A stretch of DNA of 9,606 nucleotides, from contig UQZE01000079.1 in assembly GCA_900545325.1 (NCBI GenBank), forward strand, positions 1 through 9,606. Reading direction: 5' to 3'. Each line of letters opens with the position of its first letter. Position 1 is the stretch's first letter. This document shows positions 1 to 5,148 of this stretch, one piece after another. The notes under the pieces were generated by a model. That model saw only the letters and a program-made list of their open reading frames with translations. It searched no databases and had not been told where the DNA came from. Position numbers and translations under genes: made by a program. The DNA comes from an uncultured Eubacteriales bacterium. Lineage in GTDB: Bacteria > Bacillota > Clostridia > Christensenellales > Borkfalkiaceae.

Positions 1-392
1 CGGAAAAGGCCGCCGAGGCGGCGAAGAAACTGGCCGAACGTTATTCCGTGGAAAACGAGGCGGCCGAAACGTCCGTACAGCCGCAGGCGGAGAGCGCGGA
101 AAACGAAACGGCCGCGGCGTCCGCGGACGAGTGTGCCTGCGGCGGGGAACCTCCCGTCTGCGCAGTCCCGCAGGAGGAAGAGCCCGAACGCGCGGAAAAC
201 GAAACGGAGGAACAGTTGCAGGCGGAAACCGCGGAAAACGGGGAGGCTGAGGATAACGAGGAGGCCGCGGAAGAAAACGGGCTCCCGCAGGAAAAAAATT
301 CCGAGGAAGATGTGGTATACGCGGACGATATAGAAGAGGTGGAAGAAGAGCTTTTTGAAAGAAACGGGGAAAAAGAGGACGTCAAAATATAA
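1..392 (+). CDS. C-terminal end of an unidentified protein with a long acidic tail (5' partial)
   Basis: The open frame enters from the left edge (first complete codon at 3) and ends at TAA 390-392, so only the last 129 residues are visible. They begin with an Ala/Lys/Glu helix-like stretch (EKAAEAAKKLAERYS) and continue as a low-complexity tail dominated by Glu, Ala, Asn and Asp. The tail has recurring AENE/AENG units and two short Cys-containing patches (ECACGG, VCAVP). An exact 18-bp DNA repeat at 94-111 and 190-207 lies 96 bp apart and in frame, suggesting growth of the tail by internal duplication. A GTG at 48 could be read as a start, but the frame is open upstream in the same composition and no ribosome binding site precedes it, so I treat this as the end of a longer gene. 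Function cannot be assigned: the conserved part is outside the window. The tail is probably disordered and cytoplasmic. A strong terminator follows directly. Confidence 0.75.
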   Translation, partial: EKAAEAAKKLAERYSVENEAAETSVQPQAESAENETAAASADECACGGEPPVCAVPQEEEPERAENETEEQLQAETAENGEAEDNEEAAEENGLPQEKNSEEDVVYADDIEEVEEELFERNGEKEDVKI

Positions 393-395
393 CAG

Positions 396-426
396 AACGC
401 GGACGGTTTCGGCTGTCCGCGTTTTT
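396..426 (+). terminator. Intrinsic terminator after the acidic-tail gene
   Basis: A perfect 9-bp stem pairs AACGCGGAC (396-404) with GTCCGCGTT (415-423) around a 10-nt loop, and a run of five T's (422-426) follows. It lies 3 nt after the stop codon of the upstream gene and separates it from the sugar-kinase unit. Confidence 0.9.
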
Positions 427-502
427 CAGTTATAAAAAAGAGCACAAAATTTTCACAAAAACACTAATTGCGCGCGCGGGGGACAAATTCGGGAAAAAAC
501 GC

Positions 503-531
503 TTGAAACGCTCCTTTCTTTATGTTATTAT
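503..531 (+). promoter_or_regulatory. Sigma-A promoter of the NahK-like kinase
   Basis: The -35 box is TTGAAA (503-508). After a 17-bp spacer comes the -10 box TATTAT (526-531), preceded by TG at 523-524, an extended -10. The expected start of transcription near 538 gives a 5' leader of about 22 nt. Because the -35 box lies on the TTG at 503, that TTG cannot be the translation start of the gene, although the frame is open from there. Confidence 0.85.
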
Positions 532-559
532 AAAGAAAAAGCAAAAGAGGGGTGTTTTT

Positions 560-1657
560 ATGGCATACGATTTCAAAAAAATAATCTCCCGTTTCGAAAT
601 CGAAGGCGAGCTCGTTTCCTGCGAACGCTACGGCGAGGGGCACATCAACGAAACCTACCTTGCCGAAGTGAAAAGCGGCGGGACGGAAAAGAAATATATT
701 TTGCAGAGGATTAATTCCAATCTCTTCAAAGACGTGGATAAGCTGATGAACAATATCCGCCTTGTTACGGAGTTCAACCGCAAAAAGATCGCGGAGCGCG
801 GCGGCGATCCCGACAGGGAAAGCCTGTCGCTGGTTTACGCGAAGGGCGGCGCCGCGTATATCTTTGACGAAGAGAGCAAGGGGTACTTCCGCGTGTATAA
901 GTTCATTACGGACGCCATAGCGTATCAGATCGTGGAAAAGCCCGAAGATTTTTACCAGAGCGCGGTGGCGTTCGGCGATTTCGCCAACCTGCTGGCGCAG
1001 TTCGACGCGACGCAGCTTTACGAAGTTCTGCCGAATTTCCACAATACCGTAAAGCGTTTCAAGGACTTCGAGGCCTCTCTCGAAGCCGACAGGTTCGGCC
1101 GCGCGAAAGACGTGAAAAAAGAGATCGATTTCGTGCTGAAACGCAGAGATTACTGTTCTAAAATCGTGGATCTTCTGGCGAGCGGCGAAATGCCCACCAA
1201 GGTAACGCATAACGACACCAAGCTCAACAACGTCATGCTGGACGCGAAAACGGGCAAATACGTGGCGGTGATCGACCTCGATACCATCATGCCCGGAAGT
1301 ATCTGTTACGATTTCGGCGACAGCATCCGTTTCGGCTGCAATACGGGCGCGGAGGACGAGCCCGACCTCGGTAAAGTCAATTTCGACATCAATCTGTTCG
1401 AGGCCTATGCGAAGGGCTATCTCGGCGCGCTCGGTTCGAGCGTAACGCAGACGGAAAGGGATAATCTCGCTTTCGGCGCCATTCTGATGACCTACGAATG
1501 CGGCATGCGTTTCCTCGCGGATTACCTCGACGGCGACGTGTATTTCAGAACGCACCGCCCGGGACACAACGTGGACAGGTGCAGAACGCAGTTCAAACTG
1601 ATAGAAGACATGGAAAAGGCGATCGGTGAAATGAACGCCATCGTGAAAAAATATTAA
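560..1657 (+). CDS. nahK: N-acetylhexosamine 1-kinase (NahK-like), phosphotransferase family
   Basis: A 365-residue protein of the APH/choline-kinase-like fold. NahK phosphorylates N-acetylgalactosamine and N-acetylglucosamine at C1 with ATP in the cytoplasm, feeding the lacto-N-biose/galacto-N-biose (mucin and milk glycan) pathway. From memory it matches bifidobacterial NahK (about 359 residues) along its whole length: an N-terminal YGEGHINETYL nucleotide-binding segment (about 24-34), a YILQRIN strand (46-52), the catalytic loop HNDTKLNN (217-224, candidate base Asp219), the metal-binding DLDTIMPG (239-246, Asp239/Asp241), then YDFGDSIRFG and ECGMRFLADYL. The ATG at 560 was chosen because AGAGGGG (546-552) sits 7 nt upstream and the promoter overlaps the earlier TTG; the extra 19 residues from that TTG would be Lys-rich and atypical. 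It stands alone between its own promoter and terminator, with no lacto-N-biose phosphorylase beside it. Exact sugar preference is inferred; a homoserine- or methylthioribose-kinase-like relative is much less likely. Confidence 0.88.
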   Translation: MAYDFKKIISRFEIEGELVSCERYGEGHINETYLAEVKSGGTEKKYILQRINSNLFKDVDKLMNNIRLVTEFNRKKIAERGGDPDRESLSLVYAKGGAAYIFDEESKGYFRVYKFITDAIAYQIVEKPEDFYQSAVAFGDFANLLAQFDATQLYEVLPNFHNTVKRFKDFEASLEADRFGRAKDVKKEIDFVLKRRDYCSKIVDLLASGEMPTKVTHNDTKLNNVMLDAKTGKYVAVIDLDTIMPGSICYDFGDSIRFGCNTGAEDEPDLGKVNFDINLFEAYAKGYLGALGSSVTQTERDNLAFGAILMTYECGMRFLADYLDGDVYFRTHRPGHNVDRCRTQFKLIEDMEKAIGEMNAIVKKY

Positions 1658-1663
1658 AATACG

Positions 1664-1691
1664 AACGGGATCCTAAACGGATCCCGTTTTT
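1664..1691 (+). terminator. Intrinsic terminator of the NahK-like gene
   Basis: A perfect 10-bp stem, AACGGGATCC (1664-1673) with GGATCCCGTT (1679-1688), closes a 5-nt loop and runs into five T's (1687-1691). It starts 7 nt after the stop codon, making the kinase a one-gene transcript. Confidence 0.93.
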
Positions 1692-1760
1692 GTATATCTG
1701 ACGATAAAGAGCGCCGCCCGCAAATTATTTTCTGATTTTTTCGGAAAATCGGATTTTTTA

Positions 1761-1790
1761 AATATTCGCTTAATATTCGGGCTTTATAAT
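1761..1790 (+). promoter_or_regulatory. Promoter region of small RNA copy 1, with direct repeats
   Basis: A perfect TATAAT (1785-1790) lies 22 nt before the conserved RNA segment. No good -35 hexamer is present at 17 bp (the position reads ATATTC). Instead the octamer AATATTCG occurs twice (1761-1768 and 1772-1779), 11 bp or one helical turn apart. The same arrangement recurs before the second RNA copy, so this may be an activator site replacing the -35 box. The regulator is unknown. Confidence 0.6.
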
Positions 1791-1796
1791 ACAGGT

Positions 1797-1882
1797 ACAA
1801 AAGGCAAAGCCCATACATCTCCACTGAATATATATCTCCAACCGCAAACGGCGAAAGGATTTCCTTTCGCCGTTTGTGTTTT
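1797..1882 (+). ncRNA. Candidate small RNA, copy 1 (about 86 nt, anti-Shine-Dalgarno type)
   Basis: The transcript is predicted to start near A1797, 7 nt after the TATAAT box, and to end in the T-run of the 1845-1882 terminator. Its body is A-, U- and C-rich with few G's and so probably unpaired. Positions 1812-1842 match 30 of 31 bases of 2271-2301 in the second copy. This block carries AUCUCC twice (1817-1822 and 1834-1839), and UAUAUCUCC (1831-1839) can pair with GGAGAUAUA. The sequences between promoter and block are similar in both copies, while the terminator stems differ in sequence but not in form. A conserved single-stranded seed before a Rho-independent terminator is the usual plan of a base-pairing regulatory RNA. 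I do not recognise an Rfam family. It ends exactly at the stop codon of the convergent XRE gene. Confidence 0.65.
1843..1882 (+). terminator. Terminator of small RNA copy 1
   Basis: A 14-bp perfect stem (1845-1858 with 1863-1876, core GGCGAAAGG/CCTTTCGCC) has a 4-nt loop ATTT and two more outer pairs; TTTT (1879-1882) follows. The T-run exists only on the + strand side, which fixes the direction of the RNA. The same hairpin lies just beyond the stop of the - strand XRE gene and may help end that transcript too. Confidence 0.85.
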
Positions 1883-2081
1883 AAAAATCGTCCCCGAATA
1901 AATCGTCTATCGATACATGGAATATTGCGGCAAGGCGGGGCAGGTATTCCGTCGGCGGGGCGCTGACGTTTCTTTCCCACGCAGAAACACTGTCTTGACT
2001 TACAAATAATTTATCTGCAAGTTGCTGTTGCGTAAATTTATTTTCTTTGCGCAGTTTTTTAATGTTTTCGTTTAATTTCAT
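1881..2081 (-). CDS. Small XRE-family helix-turn-helix regulator
   Basis: A 66-residue protein that is almost only a Cro/C1-type HTH_3 domain: MKLNENIKKLRKENKFTQ, then the helix-turn-helix at about 17-37 (TQQQLADKLFVSQDSVSAWER), then a domain-closing helix and the typical end HVSIDDLFGDDF. It should bind DNA as a dimer in the cytoplasm. There is no sensor or catalytic domain, so its signal, if any, is unknown. The ATG at 2081 is preceded by a weak ATAGG six nucleotides upstream. The gene is flanked by the two small RNA genes and faces copy 1 tail to tail, their ends meeting at 1881-1882. It has no partner gene in the same direction, so a toxin-antitoxin pairing is not supported. A role in controlling the adjacent small RNA promoters is a guess from location only. 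Confidence 0.85.
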   Translation of the reverse strand: MKLNENIKKLRKENKFTQQQLADKLFVSQDSVSAWERNVSAPPTEYLPRLAAIFHVSIDDLFGDDF

Positions 2082-2218
2082 GATAAACCTATGATTATTT
2101 TTAAAGAAGTATAGTGTTTTTTCAAAAATTATTACTTCTATGGAGAGATATTTTATAAAATTTAAGAAAAACTCGTTAATCTTGCCGAAAAAATTTTTTC
2201 GTAAAATTTATTTTTTTC

Positions 2219-2248
2219 AATATTCGTTTAACTTTCGCGTATTAAAAT
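2219..2248 (+). promoter_or_regulatory. Promoter region of small RNA copy 2
   Basis: Aligned with copy 1, the -10 box is TAAAAT (2243-2248). The upstream octamers are AATATTCG (2219-2226) and AACTTTCG (2230-2237), again 11 bp apart and at the same distance from the -10 box. The -10 box matches consensus less well than in copy 1 (TAAAAT instead of TATAAT). Conservation of this layout between otherwise diverged flanks supports it being functional. Confidence 0.5.
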
Positions 2249-2254
2249 CGAAGT

Positions 2255-2347
2255 GTAAAAAGCAAAAGACCATAAATCTCCACTGAATATATATCTCCAA
2301 CTTACGAAAGGCGGAAGGGTAACACCTCCCGCCTTTCGTATTTTTTT
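2255..2347 (+). ncRNA. Candidate small RNA, copy 2 (about 93 nt)
   Basis: Paralogue of the RNA at 1797-1882. The predicted start is near G2255. The conserved 31-nt block is 2271-2301 with AUCUCC at 2276-2281 and 2293-2298, and UAUAUCUCC at 2290-2298. It differs from copy 1 by one substitution in the block and a 1-nt length change upstream, while the terminator stem is unrelated in sequence. The loop side of the terminator also contains ACCUCC (2324-2329), a further sequence complementary to Shine-Dalgarno motifs, though mostly within the stem. No open frame of coding quality lies in it. Confidence 0.62.
2303..2347 (+). terminator. Terminator of small RNA copy 2
   Basis: A perfect 12-bp stem pairs TACGAAAGGCGG (2303-2314) with CCGCCTTTCGTA (2329-2340). 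It can extend inward by AGG/CCT past one mismatch, and seven T's (2341-2347) follow. The asymmetry of the T-run again sets the direction as +. Confidence 0.9.
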
Positions 2348-2381
2348 GCCTTTCCTCGCGGCGGGGCAATTTTTTGATTTT

Positions 2382-2415
2382 GCTTTGCCCGACAGATCCG
2401 ACCGTCGGGCAAAGC
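2382..2415. repeat. Perfect 12-bp inverted repeat
   Basis: GCTTTGCCCGAC (2382-2393) and GTCGGGCAAAGC (2404-2415) are perfect inverted copies around a 10-nt loop. No T-run follows on either strand, so it does not look like an intrinsic terminator. It could be part of a structured RNA or a protein-binding site. Confidence 0.7.
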
Positions 2416-2720
2416 GAACGGCGTGCGCGGCGTTTCGTTGCGTTGACGGAGCGGCTCGGCGCCCGCGCTTGTCCGTCGTTTTTTCCGTTTATCTTTTCTG
2501 TGCGGTGCGTTGTTCCGCCCGCCTCGCGTTCTGTCTTGCCGTGCAGGGCGGAAAGGTTCGCCCCCTCCGCGCGGGGACATTTCGCCCGTCTGTTTGCTGT
2601 CTGCCGCGCATGCGTCGCGCCCGTCTGCAATCTTCAAGCGCCCGCCCGCTCGTTTCGCCGTGCGCGGCGGGACCTCTCCCGCGCGGGCAAAACAATACAA
2701 GTCCTGCTTTTGGCTTGACT

Positions 2721-2761
2721 GCCGCTCTGCGCCGCTATGTGCCGCAGAGCGGCGATTTTTT
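2721..2761 (+). terminator. Intrinsic terminator at the end of the GC-rich island
   Basis: A perfect 11-bp stem, GCCGCTCTGCG (2721-2731) with CGCAGAGCGGC (2743-2753), is followed by GA and six T's (2756-2761). No recognisable gene lies upstream of it on the + strand nearer than the small RNA, so its presence suggests that the GC-rich island is itself transcribed. Confidence 0.8.
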
Positions 2762-2864
2762 ATGTAAAGACCGCTTTTTTCGCGCCAAAAATGCCTTTGT
2801 ACGGCTGTCGAACGGAAAAAAACGGCGTTTTTTTAAATTTTTCGCAAAATATATATAAAAATGT

Positions 2865-2893
2865 TTGACACGGTTAATCAAAATAAATATAAT
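2865..2893 (+). promoter_or_regulatory. Consensus sigma-A promoter of the XRE-cupin/pot operon
   Basis: TTGACA (2865-2870), 17 bp, TATAAT (2888-2893): both boxes match the consensus fully and the spacing is ideal. Transcription should start near 2900, leaving a leader of about 150 nt before the XRE-cupin start codon. Such a strong promoter before an importer operon normally implies repression, fitting the regulator encoded first. Confidence 0.92.
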
Positions 2894-2909
2894 AGTGCTT
2901 GCTATTGCG

Positions 2910-2996
2910 GTTTAGTAAAATTTGACTTCCTGTTTACAAATATTAAACTTTTGGAAGATTTAGTAATTTTTAACAAAAAGTTTACAAATGCTAAAC
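2910..2996 (+). promoter_or_regulatory. Repeated operator-like inverted repeats in the operon leader
   Basis: GTTTA-N7-TAAAC occurs twice, at 2932-2948 and 2980-2996, exactly 48 bp apart. The spacing comes from a degenerate 48-bp tandem repeat (TTTAGTAA at 2911 and 2959; GTTTACAAAT at 2932 and 2980). Weaker versions lie at 2863-2879 (GTTTG-N7-TAATC, overlapping the -35 box) and 2910-2926. Position and symmetry suit binding of a dimeric XRE regulator, most simply the product of the next gene, but binding is inferred. Confidence 0.5.
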
Positions 2997-3051
2997 CGAA
3001 GGGCGGAAAACGCGGGGCGTTCCCGAAGAAAATCAGGGTGAAGAAACTACA

Positions 3052-3588
3052 ATGGTCTTAGGTGAAAAAATCAAGGATCTGCGCCTCGCCTGCGGGCTGA
3101 CGCAGGAGGAGCTTGCCGACAGATGCGAACTGTCGAAGGGGTATATTTCGCAGATAGAAAACGATCTGACAAGCCCTTCCATCGCAACGCTCGTAGACCT
3201 GCTCGCCGCGCTCGGCTCCTCCTTGAAGGAATTTTTCTCTTCCGAAGAGGACGACGAAAAAGTGGTGTTCAGCAAGGACGAATTCATCGAAAAGCAGGGC
3301 GGCGGCTACGTGCTGAACTGGCTGGTGCCCAACGCGCAGAAAAACGTGATGGAGCCCGTGCACATAATCCTGCAGTCGGAATCCTCCACGGAGGACGATT
3401 TCCCGCACGAGGGCGAGGAGTTCGGCTACGTGCTCGAAGGGGAGATCAAGATCGTGCTCGGCAAAAAGTCCTATAAATGCAAAAAGGGACAAAGCTTTTA
3501 CTTCGTATCCAACAAAGTACATAAGATCGTCAACGAAAAGGCGAAACGCGCGGTATTCATCTGGGTATCCTCGCCGCCGAACTTTTAA
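3052..3588 (+). CDS. XRE-family transcriptional regulator with C-terminal cupin domain (PuuR-like)
   Basis: 178 residues in the classic two-part form. An N-terminal HTH_3 domain (about 5-60, helix-turn-helix TQEELADRCELSKGYISQIE at 17-36, then SPSIATLVDLLAALG) is joined to a Cupin_2 beta-barrel (about 100-176) with H119-E120-GEEFGYVLEGEIKI, KKGQSFYF and H157. The retained His/Glu side chains resemble cupin ligand positions. Relatives such as E. coli PuuR regulate polyamine uptake and use. Being the first gene of an operon that continues into potABCD after 21 nt, it is probably the polyamine-responsive and autoregulating repressor; the ligand is inferred from context. The ATG at 3052 follows a modest AGGGTGA (3035-3041), and the protein starts directly at the first HTH helix as in relatives. 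The gap to potA (3589-3609) holds only the potA ribosome binding site. Confidence 0.9.
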   Translation: MVLGEKIKDLRLACGLTQEELADRCELSKGYISQIENDLTSPSIATLVDLLAALGSSLKEFFSSEEDDEKVVFSKDEFIEKQGGGYVLNWLVPNAQKNVMEPVHIILQSESSTEDDFPHEGEEFGYVLEGEIKIVLGKKSYKCKKGQSFYFVSNKVHKIVNEKAKRAVFIWVSSPPNF

Positions 3589-3598
3589 GATAACCAAC

Positions 3599-3607
3599 GG
3601 AGATATA
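3599..3607 (+). promoter_or_regulatory. potA ribosome binding site, complementary to the small RNAs
   Basis: GGAGA (3599-3603) is the Shine-Dalgarno element, 6 nt before the potA ATG. The nine bases GGAGATATA (3599-3607) are exactly complementary to UAUAUCUCC in both small RNA copies (1831-1839 and 2290-2298). Pairing would cover the whole Shine-Dalgarno element. I found no other GGAGATATA in the window. Confidence 0.5.
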
Positions 3608-3609
3608 CT

Positions 3610-5148
3610 ATGGAAGAACAGCTTTCTTTGAAGAACAGCGAAAACATCATCGAACTCGTGGATCTTACGCGCGTGTTCGAGGACGGCATGGTCGCCGTGG
3701 ACAAGGTCAATCTCAAGGTGAAGAAAGGGGAATTCGTTACCTTTCTGGGACCGTCGGGCTGCGGAAAGACCACCACGCTCCGCATGATCGCGGGCTTCGA
3801 TAAGCCCACGAGCGGGAAAATTCTGTTGAACGGGCAGGATATAAGCGGCCTTCCGCCGCACAAACGCCCCGTGAACACGGTATTCCAGCGTTACGCGCTC
3901 TTTCCCCATCTCAACGTGGCGGACAACGTGGCGTTCGGGCTGAAACTTAAAAAATATAAGGTTACTTACGAGCGCGCGGACGGCTCCCGTTTTTCCAGGA
4001 TAGAAAAACTTTCCAAAAACGAGATCGCCGAAAAGGTGAACAGGGCGCTTAAAATCGTAGACCTCGAAGGGTTTGAAAAGCGCAGCGTTTCCACCCTTTC
4101 GGGCGGACAGCAGCAGAGGGTAGCCATCGCCCGCGCCATTGTGAACGAGCCGGAGATACTCCTTCTCGACGAGCCGCTGGGCGCGCTCGATCTGAAAATG
4201 AGAAAGGATATGCAGCTCGAACTCAAGGAAATGCATAAAAAGCTGGGCATTACCTTTATATACGTTACGCACGACCAGGAGGAGGCGCTCACCATGAGCG
4301 ACACCATCGTCGTCATGAAGGACGGGGAAATCCAGCAGGAGGGCACTCCGCTCGACATCTACAACGAGCCTGCGAACGCGTTCGTGGCGGACTTTATCGG
4401 AGAAAGCAATATCTTTTCCGGCACGATGACGGGTAAACTGAAGGTGCGGTTCCTCAACAAGACCTTCGACTGCGTGGACGATTTTGCAAAGAACGAAAAG
4501 GTGGACGTGGTCGTCCGCCCCGAGGACGTGTTCCTGATGGACGAGGGCAAAGGTCAGGTCGACGGAAAAATAGAAAGTTCCATCTTCAAGGGCGTGCATT
4601 ACGAAATGGTATGCAAAATCGGCAAAACGGAAGTCGTCGTGCAGGATACCAAGGAACGTAAAGTCGGCGAAAAAGTGAGCATCTTTATCCGTCCCGAAGA
4701 TATCCACATCATGGCGAAAGAGTTCACCGCCAACAAATACGAAGGGTACATCACCAAGAAAAATACCGTCGTATTCGGCGACGGGGAATTCGCCTGCGAC
4801 GTTACGCAGCTTTATCCCGGCAGTTTCCTCGACGAAGAGGGCTACCTCATCACCGCGGAGGGCGAGAAGATCGACCTCACCGACGCGGACGTCGAAGTGG
4901 AAGTCGGCCTGAAAGATATCGATCTCAACGACGTGGACACCGTGGAAGAAGAGGGCGGCGCCGTCGGCAATATCGTTTCCATCATCTATAAGGGCGATCA
5001 CTATCAGGTAATCGTGCGCACGGACGAAAACGAAGAAGATTACGTATGCGACACCGAATATACCTGGAATGAAAACGACCGCGTGAGCGTTACCATCAAG
5101 CCCGAAGCGATCCGCATGAAACTCAAAGAGGAGGTCAAAAGATCATGA
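3610..5148 (+). CDS. potA: Spermidine/putrescine ABC transporter ATP-binding protein PotA, with duplicated TOBE region
   Basis: Cytoplasmic ATPase that powers polyamine import through PotB and PotC. Residues about 13-262 form the ABC domain: Walker A GPSGCGKT (47-54), Q-loop Gln93, signature LSGGQ (163-167), Walker B ILLLDEP (183-189, catalytic Glu188), D-loop ALD (192-194) and switch His221 in VTHDQEEA. A short charged insert at about 115-137 lies between the Q-loop and the signature. Residues about 298-368 form the usual TOBE region ([10 protein letters not shown] and [11 protein letters not shown]). Unusually, the protein continues to residue 512, whereas PotA is typically about 370. Residues 426-504 look like a diverged second copy: [16 protein letters not shown] matches [16 protein letters not shown], and [12 protein letters not shown] matches [13 protein letters not shown]. 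The ATG at 3610 has a well-spaced GGAGA. The stop overlaps the potB start by 4 nt. All catalytic motifs are intact, so it should be active. Confidence 0.93.
   Translation: MEEQLSLKNSENIIELVDLTRVFEDGMVAVDKVNLKVKKGEFVTFLGPSGCGKTTTLRMIAGFDKPTSGKILLNGQDISGLPPHKRPVNTVFQRYALFPHLNVADNVAFGLKLKKYKVTYERADGSRFSRIEKLSKNEIAEKVNRALKIVDLEGFEKRSVSTLSGGQQQRVAIARAIVNEPEILLLDEPLGALDLKMRKDMQLELKEMHKKLGITFIYVTHDQEEALTMSDTIVVMKDGEIQQEGTPLDIYNEPANAFVADFIGESNIFSGTMTGKLKVRFLNKTFDCVDDFAKNEKVDVVVRPEDVFLMDEGKGQVDGKIESSIFKGVHYEMVCKIGKTEVVVQDTKERKVGEKVSIFIRPEDIHIMAKEFTANKYEGYITKKNTVVFGDGEFACDVTQLYPGSFLDEEGYLITAEGEKIDLTDADVEVEVGLKDIDLNDVDTVEEEGGAVGNIVSIIYKGDHYQVIVRTDENEEDYVCDTEYTWNENDRVSVTIKPEAIRMKLKEEVKRS

Larger units (their letters stand above)
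2348..2762. other. GC-rich, hairpin-rich non-coding island
   Basis: About 415 bp of very GC-rich DNA set between AT-rich intergenic stretches. Open frames exist on both strands, but their products are Arg/Ala/Pro-rich with no hydrophobic pattern and no convincing ribosome binding site, so I see no gene. Several inverted repeats are visible: 12 bp at 2382-2393/2404-2415, 8 bp at 2513-2520/2546-2553, and a bulged stem near 2665-2690. A terminator stands at 2721-2761, and a 10-bp direct repeat CGCCCGTCTG occurs at 2583 and 2618. The - strand is A-rich in the unpaired parts, as in many structured RNAs, but the only terminator points along +. It does not resemble RNase P RNA, tmRNA, SRP RNA or rRNA as far as I can tell. 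It may be a structured RNA, a decayed gene or a GC-rich spacer. Confidence 0.4.

Noticed and set aside
503..559. Upstream TTG start adding 19 residues to the NahK-like protein
   Set aside because: The TTG forms the -35 box and the following codons cover the -10 box. The ATG at 560 has a good ribosome binding site.
464..1567. Open frame of 367 codons on the - strand opposite the NahK-like gene
   Set aside because: Shadow of a clearly identified kinase; no motif and no promoter or ribosome binding site.
1774..1842. Reading the 31-nt repeats on the - strand as a ribosome binding site for tiny peptides (GGAGAT then ATG)
   Set aside because: The two peptides differ in most positions, spacing from GGAG to ATG is short, and promoter and T-run positions favour + strand RNAs.
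1654..1980. 108-codon open frame on the - strand crossing the kinase terminator and small RNA copy 1
   Set aside because: It overlaps the XRE gene in another frame, runs through two terminators and has no domain-like composition.
2382..2415. 12-bp hairpin as a terminator
   Set aside because: No T-run follows it on either strand.
2302..2858. Several overlapping open frames of 66-170 codons on both strands in the GC-rich island
   Set aside because: Arg/Ala/Pro-rich products without hydrophobic pattern, present in many frames at once and crossing terminators; typical of non-coding GC-rich DNA.
2861..3061. 66-codon open frame over the pot operon promoter and leader
   Set aside because: It begins upstream of the -35 box, so it would not be on the transcript, and it runs through the repeated operator-like sites.
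3058..5001. Open frame of 647 codons on the - strand opposite the XRE-cupin gene and potA
   Set aside because: The + strand proteins have complete conserved motifs and well-placed ribosome binding sites. The antisense product is His/Val/Phe-rich with no family pattern, a mirror effect of codon choice.
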